In this document: piece after piece, positions 1 through 7,024 of the stretch
How positions within the stretch are numbered: position 1 is the first letter of the stretch
Layout: each line of letters starts with the position of its first letter
Assembly (NCBI RefSeq): GCF_000621745.1
Contig: NZ_KK211337.1
Location: forward strand, 191,876-255,875
Length of the DNA stretch: 64,000 nt
From: Clostridium beijerinckii HUN142
GTDB lineage: Bacteria; Bacillota; Clostridia; Clostridiales; Clostridiaceae
Reading direction: 5' to 3'
Position numbers and translations under genes: made by a program
Notes under the pieces: generated by a model
Databases searched by the model: none
Told to the model about the DNA's origin: nothing
What the model saw: only the letters and a program-made list of their open reading frames with translations

Positions 1-48
1 TATAAATTAATATATTTAAGATTAAATATATATAATGAGGTGAAAATA

Positions 49-546
49 GTGGAAAACTTATTTAAAATTGGTCAGATTGTAAATACGCATGGAATTAAAG
101 GTGAAGTTAAAGTCTATCCTCTAACAGAAGATGTAAATAAATTTAAACGTCTAGAAACTGTTTTAGTAGATGGAGTAGAAAAGAAAATCTTAGGGGTTAA
201 ATTTCAAAAAGATAGAGTTATACTAAAAATCGAAGGCGTAGATTCTATGAATGATGCTGAAACTTATAAGCAAAAGTATATTGAAATACCACGCGAGAAT
301 GAACCAGAACTTCCACCTGATACATATTATGTTTCAGATTTAAAAGAATGTACTATATATGATACTAATGAAAAAGAAATTGGAAGAATCTTTGACGTAA
401 TAAGTACTCCTAACAATGATGTATATTGGATTAAGGAACCTAAAGAACTATTAATACCGGTTCTTAGAGATATAGTTCTAGACATAGATATAAATTTAAA
501 AAAAATCATCATTAAGCCAGTAGGTGAATGGCAAGATGAAGATTAG
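49..546 (+). CDS. rimM: 16S rRNA processing protein RimM
   Basis: Ribosome maturation factor that assists 30S head assembly by binding ribosomal protein S19; 165 aa, normal for the family. An N-terminal RimM beta-barrel (about residues 5-80, with NTHGIKGEVKV near the start) is followed by a PRC-barrel (about 92-160) carrying DTYYVSDL, NDVYWI and LLIPV blocks. I chose the GTG at 49 over the in-frame GTG at 40, because the latter is part of the GAGGTG ribosome binding site. The last codons overlap trmD, the usual rimM-trmD-rplS arrangement. Its promoter and any upstream gene lie before or at the window edge. Confidence 0.95.
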   Translation: MENLFKIGQIVNTHGIKGEVKVYPLTEDVNKFKRLETVLVDGVEKKILGVKFQKDRVILKIEGVDSMNDAETYKQKYIEIPRENEPELPPDTYYVSDLKECTIYDTNEKEIGRIFDVISTPNNDVYWIKEPKELLIPVLRDIVLDIDINLKKIIIKPVGEWQDED

Positions 547-1255
547 TATATTAACGTTATTTCCAGAAATGTTTTCTATTTTTGATCATAGTATAATAGG
601 AAGAGCAAGGGAAAGTAATATAGTAGAGTTAGATACGCTAAACATAAGAGATTATACGTTAAATAAACATAAAAAGGTTGATGATTATCCTTATGGAGGC
701 GGAGCTGGAATGGTCATGGCGCCTCAACCTATAGCTGATACTATAAGGCATGCAAAGTTGAGTAATAAAGGCAAGGTTGTTTTCTTAGGACCGAGAGGAA
801 AAACTTTTAACCAAGAGATTGCTAAAGAGCTTTCTAAAGAAGAAGGACTTATATTTTTATGTGGACATTATGAAGGTATAGACGAAAGAGTTTATAAGCA
901 TATAGATATGGAAATTTCACTTGGAGATTTTGTATTGACTGGCGGAGAGATGGCTGCTATTCCGGTCATTGATTGTATATTAAGGCTAATCCCTGGTGTT
1001 TTGGGAAAAGAAGAGAGCTTTATGGAAGAATCATTTTATAATGGACTTTTAGAATATCCACAATACACTAGACCAGAAGAGTTTGAGGGGGATAAGGTTC
1101 CTGAAATACTATTATCTGGGCATCATGAAAATATAAGAAAATGGAGGAGACTTAAGTCTCTTGAAGTGACCAAGAAGATTAGACCTGATTTATATAAGAA
1201 AATTACATTAACTAAAGAAGATATTAAAATATTAAAAAATAAGAATAATAAATAA
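536..1255 (+). CDS. trmD: tRNA (guanine-N1)-methyltransferase TrmD
   Basis: Methylates G37 of tRNAs with SAM to prevent +1 frameshifting. 239 aa. SPOUT-class knotted fold: LGPRGKTFNQ, LCGHYEGIDERV and SLGDFVLTGGE are the SAM-binding trefoil-knot motifs, and GVLGKEESF is the conserved flexible catalytic segment. An upstream in-frame GTG at 524 exists, but AGGTGA at 521-526 is placed correctly for the ATG at 536, which gives the standard MKISILTLFPEMF start. It overlaps the end of rimM by 11 bases, so translation is probably coupled. Confidence 0.97.
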   Translation: MKISILTLFPEMFSIFDHSIIGRARESNIVELDTLNIRDYTLNKHKKVDDYPYGGGAGMVMAPQPIADTIRHAKLSNKGKVVFLGPRGKTFNQEIAKELSKEEGLIFLCGHYEGIDERVYKHIDMEISLGDFVLTGGEMAAIPVIDCILRLIPGVLGKEESFMEESFYNGLLEYPQYTRPEEFEGDKVPEILLSGHHENIRKWRRLKSLEVTKKIRPDLYKKITLTKEDIKILKNKNNK

Positions 1256-1261
1256 TTTTTG

Positions 1262-1290
1262 TTGAAATATAAAAAATTATGTGATAATAT
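1262..1290 (+). promoter_or_regulatory. Sigma-A promoter of rplS
   Basis: TTGAAA at 1262-1267, a 17-base spacer, and TAATAT at 1285-1290. It lies between trmD and rplS, so rplS can be transcribed separately with its own leader. Confidence 0.7.
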
Positions 1291-1307
1291 TAAGTTTGTG
1301 CTAGTAC

Positions 1308-1345
1308 GGGCGTTCCGCTGTCATACATATGTGTTAAGAACGTCA
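1308..1345 (+). promoter_or_regulatory. Candidate L19 leader RNA
   Basis: GGCGTTC (1309-1315) pairs with GAACGTC (1338-1344), one G-U, over a small inner self-complementary stretch around ACATATGT. It sits just after the promoter and about 25 bases before rplS. An L19 leader family is known in Firmicutes; assignment to it is by position and shape only. Confidence 0.5.
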
Positions 1346-1371
1346 AATTATCGTTAAGGAGGGAATGCACA

Positions 1372-1722
1372 ATGAACGAAATAATTAGAGCTATAGAGGC
1401 TGAACAAATCAGAACTGACTTACCTAAATTTGCTATCGGAGATACTATAAAGGTATATGTTAAGATTCAAGAAGGTAACAAAGAAAGAATTCAAATGTTC
1501 GAAGGTACTGTTATCAAAAAACAAAATGGTGGTTTAAGAGAAACTTTCACTGTAAGAAGAGTTGCTTATGGAACTGGAGTTGAAAGAACATTCCCAATGA
1601 ATGCGCCAATCATCGACAAAATTGAAATCGCTAGAAAAGGTAAAGTTAGAAGAGCTAAACTTTACTACTTAAGAGATAGAGTTGGTAAGTCTGCTAAAGT
1701 TAAAGAATTATTAACTAGATAG
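1372..1722 (+). CDS. rplS: 50S ribosomal protein L19
   Basis: Large-subunit protein at the 30S-50S interface. 116 aa, the normal length, with typical L19 blocks (FAIGDTIKVYVKI, EGTVIKK, FTVRRVAYGTGVERTFP, GKVRRAKLYYLRD). A strong AAGGAGG lies 8 bases ahead of the ATG. It is preceded by its own promoter and leader and followed by an intrinsic terminator, so it is both the end of the rimM-trmD unit and a separately transcribed gene. Confidence 0.98.
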   Translation: MNEIIRAIEAEQIRTDLPKFAIGDTIKVYVKIQEGNKERIQMFEGTVIKKQNGGLRETFTVRRVAYGTGVERTFPMNAPIIDKIEIARKGKVRRAKLYYLRDRVGKSAKVKELLTR

Positions 1723-1726
1723 TATT

Positions 1727-1757
1727 TAAAAAGGGGACTGTTTCAGTCCTTTTTTTT
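1727..1757 (+). terminator. Intrinsic terminator after rplS
   Basis: GGACTG (1735-1740) / CAGTCC (1744-1749) with flanking A and T runs. The T-tract from 1751 is also the left edge of dispersed repeat copy 1. Confidence 0.85.
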
Positions 1758-1877
1758 ATTCTTTAGGAATTTATAATGTATTTAAATCTGTGGGAAATTT
1801 ATACAATAATCTATTCAAATGGGTTTGAAAAGAACCAAAAGAATAAAAGTAAATATATTCGCCTGGGATTTTGTTCT
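1751..1877 (+). repeat. Dispersed terminator-linked element, copy 1 (short form)
   Basis: One of four related elements in the window. It starts in the T-tract of the rplS terminator with TTTATTCTTTAGGAATTTATA. It has AAATCTGTGGGAAA at the position where copies 3 and 4 have a DnaA-box-like 9-mer (offset 38). The complement of the left end, AGAATAAAAG, is at 1840 (offset 89), and the right end is TATTCGCCTGGGATTTTGTTCT-like at about 1856-1877. It lacks the insert seen in copies 3 and 4. The rbgA ribosome binding site follows within 20 bases. Confidence 0.8.
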
Positions 1878-1904
1878 ATCTAAATATAAAAAGGAGGAAT
1901 TCAT

Positions 1905-2768
1905 ATGGCAATTAATTGGTTTCCGGGACATATGAAAAAAACTCAAAGAGAAATTAAAGAAAACTTAAAACTAGTAGATGCTATAATTGAAATAAGAGAT
2001 GCTAGGATTCCGAGGAGTTCTGCAAATCCTGATATTGAAAAACTACTGGAGGGAAAGCCAAGAATAATACTTTTAAATAAAAGTGATTTGACTGACAGTA
2101 GAGCTACAAAAGAATGGATAAATTATTTAACTAAAGAAGATGTTAAAGTATTGGAAGTTAATTGCTTAAAAGGTGATGGACTTAAAAATATAAAGCCTAT
2201 GTTATTAGATCTATTAAAAGAAAAGCATGATAGATTGAAATCTAAGGGTATGGTAAACATAACAATAAGGGTTATGGTGGTTGGAATACCTAATGTAGGA
2301 AAATCTACTTTTATAAACAAGATGGCAAGAAATAATATAGCTAAAACAGGTGATAGACCTGGAGTGACTAAGAGTAAGCAATGGATAAAGACAGGAATTG
2401 GAATTGAAATGCTGGATACCCCTGGAGTTCTATGGCCTAAATTTGAAGATGATGAAACGGCTTTGAACTTAGCTTTTACTGGTGCGATAAAAGATGAAAT
2501 AATGGATATAGAAGAATTAGCTTTAAAGCTCGTTGAGAGATTACAAAGTAGTTATGAAGAGAAGCTAAAAGAGAGATATAAACTCAAAGAAATTTTTAAA
2601 AATCCATTAGAAACATTAGACGCTATAGGCAAAAAAAGAGGTGCTTTAATTTCTGGAGGACAAATTGACTATAATAGAATAGCTGTTATACTACTTGATG
2701 AATTCAGAGGAGGAAAAATGGGCAATATCACATTAGAACGCCCAATAGATGAAAATGATACAGTTTAA
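1905..2768 (+). CDS. rbgA: Ribosome biogenesis GTPase RbgA (YlqF)
   Basis: Circularly permuted GTPase needed for late 50S assembly in Firmicutes. 287 aa. The motif order is permuted: G4 NKSD at residues 58-61 precedes G1 GIPNVGKST at about 127-135 and G3 DTPG at 171-174; a helical C-terminal ANTAR-like domain follows. AAGGAGG lies 7 bases ahead of the ATG. Its 3' end overlaps rnhB. The leader is formed largely by dispersed repeat copy 1, so the element may have displaced or supplied its promoter (inference). Confidence 0.96.
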   Translation: MAINWFPGHMKKTQREIKENLKLVDAIIEIRDARIPRSSANPDIEKLLEGKPRIILLNKSDLTDSRATKEWINYLTKEDVKVLEVNCLKGDGLKNIKPMLLDLLKEKHDRLKSKGMVNITIRVMVVGIPNVGKSTFINKMARNNIAKTGDRPGVTKSKQWIKTGIGIEMLDTPGVLWPKFEDDETALNLAFTGAIKDEIMDIEELALKLVERLQSSYEEKLKERYKLKEIFKNPLETLDAIGKKRGALISGGQIDYNRIAVILLDEFRGGKMGNITLERPIDENDTV

Positions 2769-3567
2769 TGAAGATATAAAGTCATTATCATTTGCGGAAA
2801 TTAAGGAAGAAATACATAAGTTATCTATAATTGACTTATATAAAAATGGCGAACATATAAAACTTATAAACTGGCTAAAAGAAGATAAAAGAAAAAATGT
2901 GTTATCGCTAAAGAAAAAAATTGAAAAAGACTTAGATTCATATTTAAATGAAGTTAAAAGAGTCAAAACAATGTATGAATTTGATAAATCATTTGGAAAT
3001 TATCGATATATAGCAGGTGTAGATGAAGTTGGGAGAGGACCTCTTGCTGGTCCGATTGTAGCTTGTAGTGTTATTTTGGATATAAATGTTTTAGACAAAG
3101 ATTTAATCTTATATATAAATGATTCAAAAAAAGTAAAAGAACATAAAAGAGAAGAGCTTTCTGAAATTATAAAAGAAAAAGCATTAAGTTATCAGATTGC
3201 AGTTTCTTCTAATGAAGAAATTGATGAGAAAGGAATAGCATTTTCAAATAATAAAGTATTTTTAGAGAGTTGTAATTCCCTTAGTATAAAGCCAGATTTA
3301 GTATTATCTGATGGATATTTAATTAAGAACATTGGCATAGAGAATAAATCTGTTATAAAAGGTGATACAAAAAGTGCAAGTATTGCTGCGGCATCAATTG
3401 TAGCAAAAGTATATAGAGATAAGCTTATGAAAGAATATGCTAAAAAATATCCCAATTATGACTTTGAAAATAATGTCGGATATGGCACATCAAAACATAT
3501 AGAGGGATTAAAGAAATATGGAAAATGCGACATTCATAGAAATAGTTTTTTGACAAAATTATTGTAA
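2749..3567 (+). CDS. rnhB: Ribonuclease HII
   Basis: Cleaves RNA in RNA-DNA hybrids and initiates removal of single ribonucleotides from DNA. 272 aa, slightly longer than the 255-residue B. subtilis enzyme because of an N-terminal helical extension of about 80 residues before YIAGVDEVGRGPLAGP, the signature with the catalytic Asp-Glu. Later conserved blocks include NDSKK, KGDTKSASIAAASIVAKVYRD (about residues 205-225) and GYGTSKH. Two near-start ATGs (2749, 2755) exist; neither has a clear Shine-Dalgarno, consistent with coupling to the overlapping rbgA. Confidence 0.95.
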   Translation: MKMIQFNEDIKSLSFAEIKEEIHKLSIIDLYKNGEHIKLINWLKEDKRKNVLSLKKKIEKDLDSYLNEVKRVKTMYEFDKSFGNYRYIAGVDEVGRGPLAGPIVACSVILDINVLDKDLILYINDSKKVKEHKREELSEIIKEKALSYQIAVSSNEEIDEKGIAFSNNKVFLESCNSLSIKPDLVLSDGYLIKNIGIENKSVIKGDTKSASIAAASIVAKVYRDKLMKEYAKKYPNYDFENNVGYGTSKHIEGLKKYGKCDIHRNSFLTKLL

Positions 3568-3637
3568 TTAAATTGTGTGTTAATAGAATTTTGATGAAGC
3601 GTACAGTGATATGTTTATGATAAAGAAATTGATTTCT

Positions 3638-3684
3638 AAATCTATAAGAATATTAAAATAAATAATATTCTTATAGATTTTTTT
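3638..3684 (+). terminator. Intrinsic terminator after rnhB
   Basis: A perfect 17-bp stem, 3638-3654 with 3664-3680, followed by T7. The T-tract is shared with the left edge of dispersed repeat copy 2. Confidence 0.9.
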
Positions 3685-3805
3685 ATACTCTAGGAAATTA
3701 TATCGATGGACAATATGTGTATAACTTATAAGAAAGGCTAATTCGGAAGGTTGACTTTTAAAAGGGAATAAAAAAGAAAATATATTCGCCTGCGATTTTG
3801 TTCTT
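3678..3805 (+). repeat. Dispersed terminator-linked element, copy 2 (short form)
   Basis: Same layout as copy 1. The left end is TTTTTTTATACTCTAGGAAAT in the rnhB terminator T-tract. A DnaA-box-like TGTGTATAA sits at 3716-3724 (offset 38, one mismatch), GGAATAAAAAAG at 3765 and the right end TATTCGCCTGCGATTTTG at 3783-3800. It is the most diverged copy at the left end. It ends 50 bases from the stop of the inverted yraN gene. Confidence 0.8.
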
Positions 3806-3855
3806 CTAAATATTGAGATGATAGATTTATATTTGGATTCAGGCAAGTTAAGTGA

Positions 3856-4227
3856 TTAGTTAAGCCTAAAGGCATCCTTTATATGACTTATTTTAAAATT
3901 TGTATTTTGAAAATTTAAATAAACTTCAATGACATCAAACCTAACGTTAATATCAAATAATCTTTTGTAATTAATATAAGAATTGGCTACTTTTATTATA
4001 GATTTTTGTTTCGAAAAGTTAACTGATTCCCTTGGTAATCCATAATTATTATTATATCTGCTCTTAACTTCCACAATAATTAGTAAATTATTCTTTTTGC
4101 ATATAATATCAACTTCTCCTAAGAAGTTTTTGAAATTGCAATCTAAAATAATATAATCATTATTTTCTAAATATTCCTTTGCTAAGCCCTCGCTAAACTT
4201 ACCTATATCTTTATGTATCTTTTTCAC
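3856..4227 (-). CDS. yraN: YraN-family (UPF0102) nuclease-like protein
   Basis: 123 aa, the usual size. The family is related to Holliday-junction-resolvase-type restriction endonuclease folds; its cellular role is unsettled. Visible family motifs are GKFSEGLAKEYLENNDYIILDCNFK, then GEVDII (acidic catalytic pair region), then VEVKSR (Glu-x-Lys), and a C-terminal RFDVIEVY. It is the only gene transcribed leftwards in the first 43 kb, lying between rnhB and comM, where clostridial relatives usually carry it co-directionally (from memory). The start ATG is preceded on its strand by GGAAGTGAT. Confidence 0.88.
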   Translation of the reverse strand: MKKIHKDIGKFSEGLAKEYLENNDYIILDCNFKNFLGEVDIICKKNNLLIIVEVKSRYNNNYGLPRESVNFSKQKSIIKVANSYINYKRLFDINVRFDVIEVYLNFQNTNFKISHIKDAFRLN

Positions 4228-4379
4228 AATATCACTTCCAATTTAGATTATTAAAATATAATTAGTCATATTACTACTCCATATTTGAATTATTAACAAT
4301 TAAAAAATAAATATAACAAATGCATTTTTATGGAATTAATATTTAAATGTATGTCTATAATTTTTAGTAGGTGATTTAT

Positions 4380-5897
4380 ATGGCAGTAAAAATAATTAGT
4401 GCAACGCACAATGGATTAGAAGGTTTTTTAATAAAAGTAGAGGTGGATATATCTAAAGGTTTACCAGTGTTTAATATTGTTGGTCTTCCAGACACTTCTG
4501 TAAAAGAAGCGAAAGAAAGGGTTAGAGCAGCAATAGTAAACTGTGGATTTGAATTTCCGTTAGGAAGAATTACTATTAATCTAGCTCCAGCAGATGTGAA
4601 AAAAATTGGCTCTCTTTTAGATTTACCAATTGCGATTGGTATACTAATGGAATCAAATCAGATTTGTAGAAGGAATTTGGAGGATTATATTGTATTTGGA
4701 GAGCTATCACTATTTGGTGAGCTTAAAGGGGTAAAAGGTACCATACCTATAATAATAGAGGGCGCAAGGAAGAAAATTGGAAAGTTTATTTTTCCTTACG
4801 AAAATTTAGAAGAAAGTTATTATTTTAAGGATGTTGAATATTACCCATTAAAAAATTTAAAAGAAGTTATTTCGTATATTACATATGAAGATATGCTTCC
4901 TTATGAGGCGGATAGTAATGAAGAGGAAGAAATATTAGATTCGTTAGATTATGGTGACATTATAGGGCAATATTCATCTAAAAGGGCATTAGAAATCGCA
5001 GCAGCTGGAAAGCATAATATAGTTCTTTATGGAGAGCCAGGATGTGGTAAAACAATGCTTGCAAAAGCATTAATTTCAATTTTTCCATCCTTGTCTCAAG
5101 AGGAATTGATAGAAATTGCAAAAATATATAGTGCATGTGGTCTTATGACAAGGATTTCTCATCTTAGTAGACCTTTCAGAGCACCACATCATACAACTAC
5201 GAGAATAGCCTTAATTGGTGGAGGAAAAGAAATAAAGCCTGGAGAAATAACTCTTGCACATAATGGTATCTTATTTTTAGATGAGATCTTAGAATTTAAG
5301 AAAGATGCTCTTGAATCTTTAAGAGAACCACTTGAAGAAAAAAGTGTAAATATTAATAGGCTTAGTGGAAATTATCAAATGCCGGCTGATTTTTTATTAG
5401 TTGGAGCTTTTAACCCAGTAGAAAACAATGAGGATAAAGATTTTAATGATAGCAAATATTATTTAAACACTAAAATTACTAAATATTCTAAGAAATTTTC
5501 AAGTGCTTTGTTAGATAGAATTGATATATTAAATTATGTACCTAGGCTCAATTACGATGAAATAGAAAATAAAAAAGATTCATATGACTCGAAAATTATG
5601 AAAGAAAATGTTCTTAGAGCTAGAGATATACAAAAACTAAGATTCAAAGATACAGTCTATAAGTATAATTCAGATATAAAAGGAAAGGATATCTTTGAAA
5701 TTTGTAGGGTTAATAAGAAATGCTCAGAGCTTTTAAAAAAATATTACAATACATCAAATGTATCATTAAGAGGCTATGGAAAAGTAATAAAATTAGCAAG
5801 AACCATAGCAGATATAGATAATCAAAAGGATATTTTAGAGTTTCATATTTTAGAAGCGTTTAGTTATAGGAAAAATATTAATGGAGAAATTATATAG
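4380..5897 (+). CDS. comM: YifB/ComM-family Mg chelatase-like AAA+ ATPase
   Basis: AAA+ helicase family; in naturally competent bacteria ComM promotes branch migration during integration of transformed DNA. 505 aa. The N-terminal ChlI domain (to about residue 165, with HNGLEGFLIKVEVDI and GLPDTSVKEAKERVRAA) is followed by the ATPase core: Walker A GEPGCGKTM, RAPHHTTTRIALIGGG, Walker B GILFLDEI, and a C-terminal lid domain. The ATG at 4380 is preferred over the GTG at 4371, which lies within the AGTAGGTGA ribosome binding site. The following dprA points to a DNA-uptake and recombination pair. Confidence 0.93.
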   Translation: MAVKIISATHNGLEGFLIKVEVDISKGLPVFNIVGLPDTSVKEAKERVRAAIVNCGFEFPLGRITINLAPADVKKIGSLLDLPIAIGILMESNQICRRNLEDYIVFGELSLFGELKGVKGTIPIIIEGARKKIGKFIFPYENLEESYYFKDVEYYPLKNLKEVISYITYEDMLPYEADSNEEEEILDSLDYGDIIGQYSSKRALEIAAAGKHNIVLYGEPGCGKTMLAKALISIFPSLSQEELIEIAKIYSACGLMTRISHLSRPFRAPHHTTTRIALIGGGKEIKPGEITLAHNGILFLDEILEFKKDALESLREPLEEKSVNINRLSGNYQMPADFLLVGAFNPVENNEDKDFNDSKYYLNTKITKYSKKFSSALLDRIDILNYVPRLNYDEIENKKDSYDSKIMKENVLRARDIQKLRFKDTVYKYNSDIKGKDIFEICRVNKKCSELLKKYYNTSNVSLRGYGKVIKLARTIADIDNQKDILEFHILEAFSYRKNINGEII

Positions 5898-5919
5898 GTT
5901 TAGAAGGGGATATATATAC

Positions 5920-6975
5920 ATGGATTATGAATTATGGTTAATACTTATTGATATAACAAGTTTTCAAAAAATAAAATTGATAAATAAATATAAAACAGCA
6001 GAAAATGTATATAATAATTTTGAGGAGATATTAAAAGAAAGCGAAACGATATCTAAAAAATTAAAAAATTTTCAAAAAGATGATTTGCATTATGAAGTTT
6101 TAAAATTAAGAGAAACATTATATAAAGAAAATATAGGATATATAACATACGCTAATCCTTTATATAGAGAGAAATTGAGAGGAATTTTAAATCCTCCTTA
6201 TTTCCTTTTTTATAAAGGAAATATAGACATTATAAATAATAAATCTATAGGTGTAGTAGGAGCGAGAAAATGCTCAAATTATGGACTAACTGTAACAAAA
6301 CTCTTGACAAAGGAGCTCATTACTAATAATATAACGCTTATAAGCGGAGGTGCAAGAGGAATTGATTCTATTGCACATAAAACGGCTTTAGAGAATGATG
6401 GATATAACATATGCGTATTAGGATGTGGAATAGATAGAGCTTATCCATCAGAAAATAAAATTTTGTTTTCTAAAATAGCAGAAAAAGGCGTAGTAATTTC
6501 TGAATTTTTACTAGGGACAGCACCATTAAGAGAAAATTTTCCTAAAAGAAATAGAATAATTAGTGGTCTTAGTGAAGGTGTAATAGTTATAGAAGCTTCA
6601 GAAAAAAGCGGATCGTTAATAACAGCTAGACTTGCTCAGCAGCAGGAGAAGAAAGTTATCGCTGTGCCAGGTTCTATATTATATGCTGGGGCAAGTGGTT
6701 GTAATAAACTAATTAGAGATGGTGCTAGTATATGTACTGATATAGAAGATTTAAGAGTTTTACTTAGTTTAGAACATGTTGAAATTCAACCAATGAATTT
6801 TACACCGGAGAAAAGTGAAATATTAGAGCTAATTACAGATTCACCAATTCACATAGATGATATTTTTAAAAATACATCTGTTGATAGAGGAGCTTTATAC
6901 GCATTATTATTTGAAATGCAAATAAAAAGTGAAATTATTTGTCTACCGGGAAATTACTATGTGAAAACAATTTAA
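5920..6975 (+). CDS. dprA: DNA-processing protein DprA
   Basis: Binds incoming single-stranded DNA and loads RecA during transformation; widely kept in non-competent clostridia. 351 aa. An N-terminal helical domain is followed by the Rossmann-like DprA core with SIGVVGARKCSNYG, ISGGARGIDSIAH, GCGIDRAYPSEN, FPKRNRIISGLS and EASEKSGSLITARLA, then a winged-helix C-terminal region. An upstream in-frame ATG (5881) overlaps comM, but AGGGG at about 5905-5909 favours the ATG at 5920. Downstream, topA follows within 50 bases. Confidence 0.95.
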   Translation: MDYELWLILIDITSFQKIKLINKYKTAENVYNNFEEILKESETISKKLKNFQKDDLHYEVLKLRETLYKENIGYITYANPLYREKLRGILNPPYFLFYKGNIDIINNKSIGVVGARKCSNYGLTVTKLLTKELITNNITLISGGARGIDSIAHKTALENDGYNICVLGCGIDRAYPSENKILFSKIAEKGVVISEFLLGTAPLRENFPKRNRIISGLSEGVIVIEASEKSGSLITARLAQQQEKKVIAVPGSILYAGASGCNKLIRDGASICTDIEDLRVLLSLEHVEIQPMNFTPEKSEILELITDSPIHIDDIFKNTSVDRGALYALLFEMQIKSEIICLPGNYYVKTI

Positions 6976-6983
6976 AAATGTGT

Positions 6984-7024
6984 AGGGGGTGAATACTTCA
7001 TAAATTTTATGAAGTTGTACTATG
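6984..7024 (+). promoter_or_regulatory. Split ribosome binding region of topA with intervening hairpin
   Basis: The only good Shine-Dalgarno, AGGGGG (6984-6989), is 32 bases from the topA ATG. Between them lies a perfect 9-bp hairpin, ACTTCATAA (6995-7003) / TTATGAAGT (7007-7015), with a 3-base loop. If the hairpin forms, the effective spacing falls to about 11 bases. No in-frame start codon nearer the AGGGGG was found. Confidence 0.55.

Noticed and set aside
3580..3846. Leftward 88-codon open frame across the rnhB terminator and repeat copy 2
   Set aside because: It lies in a terminator plus repeat, has no ribosome binding site and no recognisable motifs; a chance frame.
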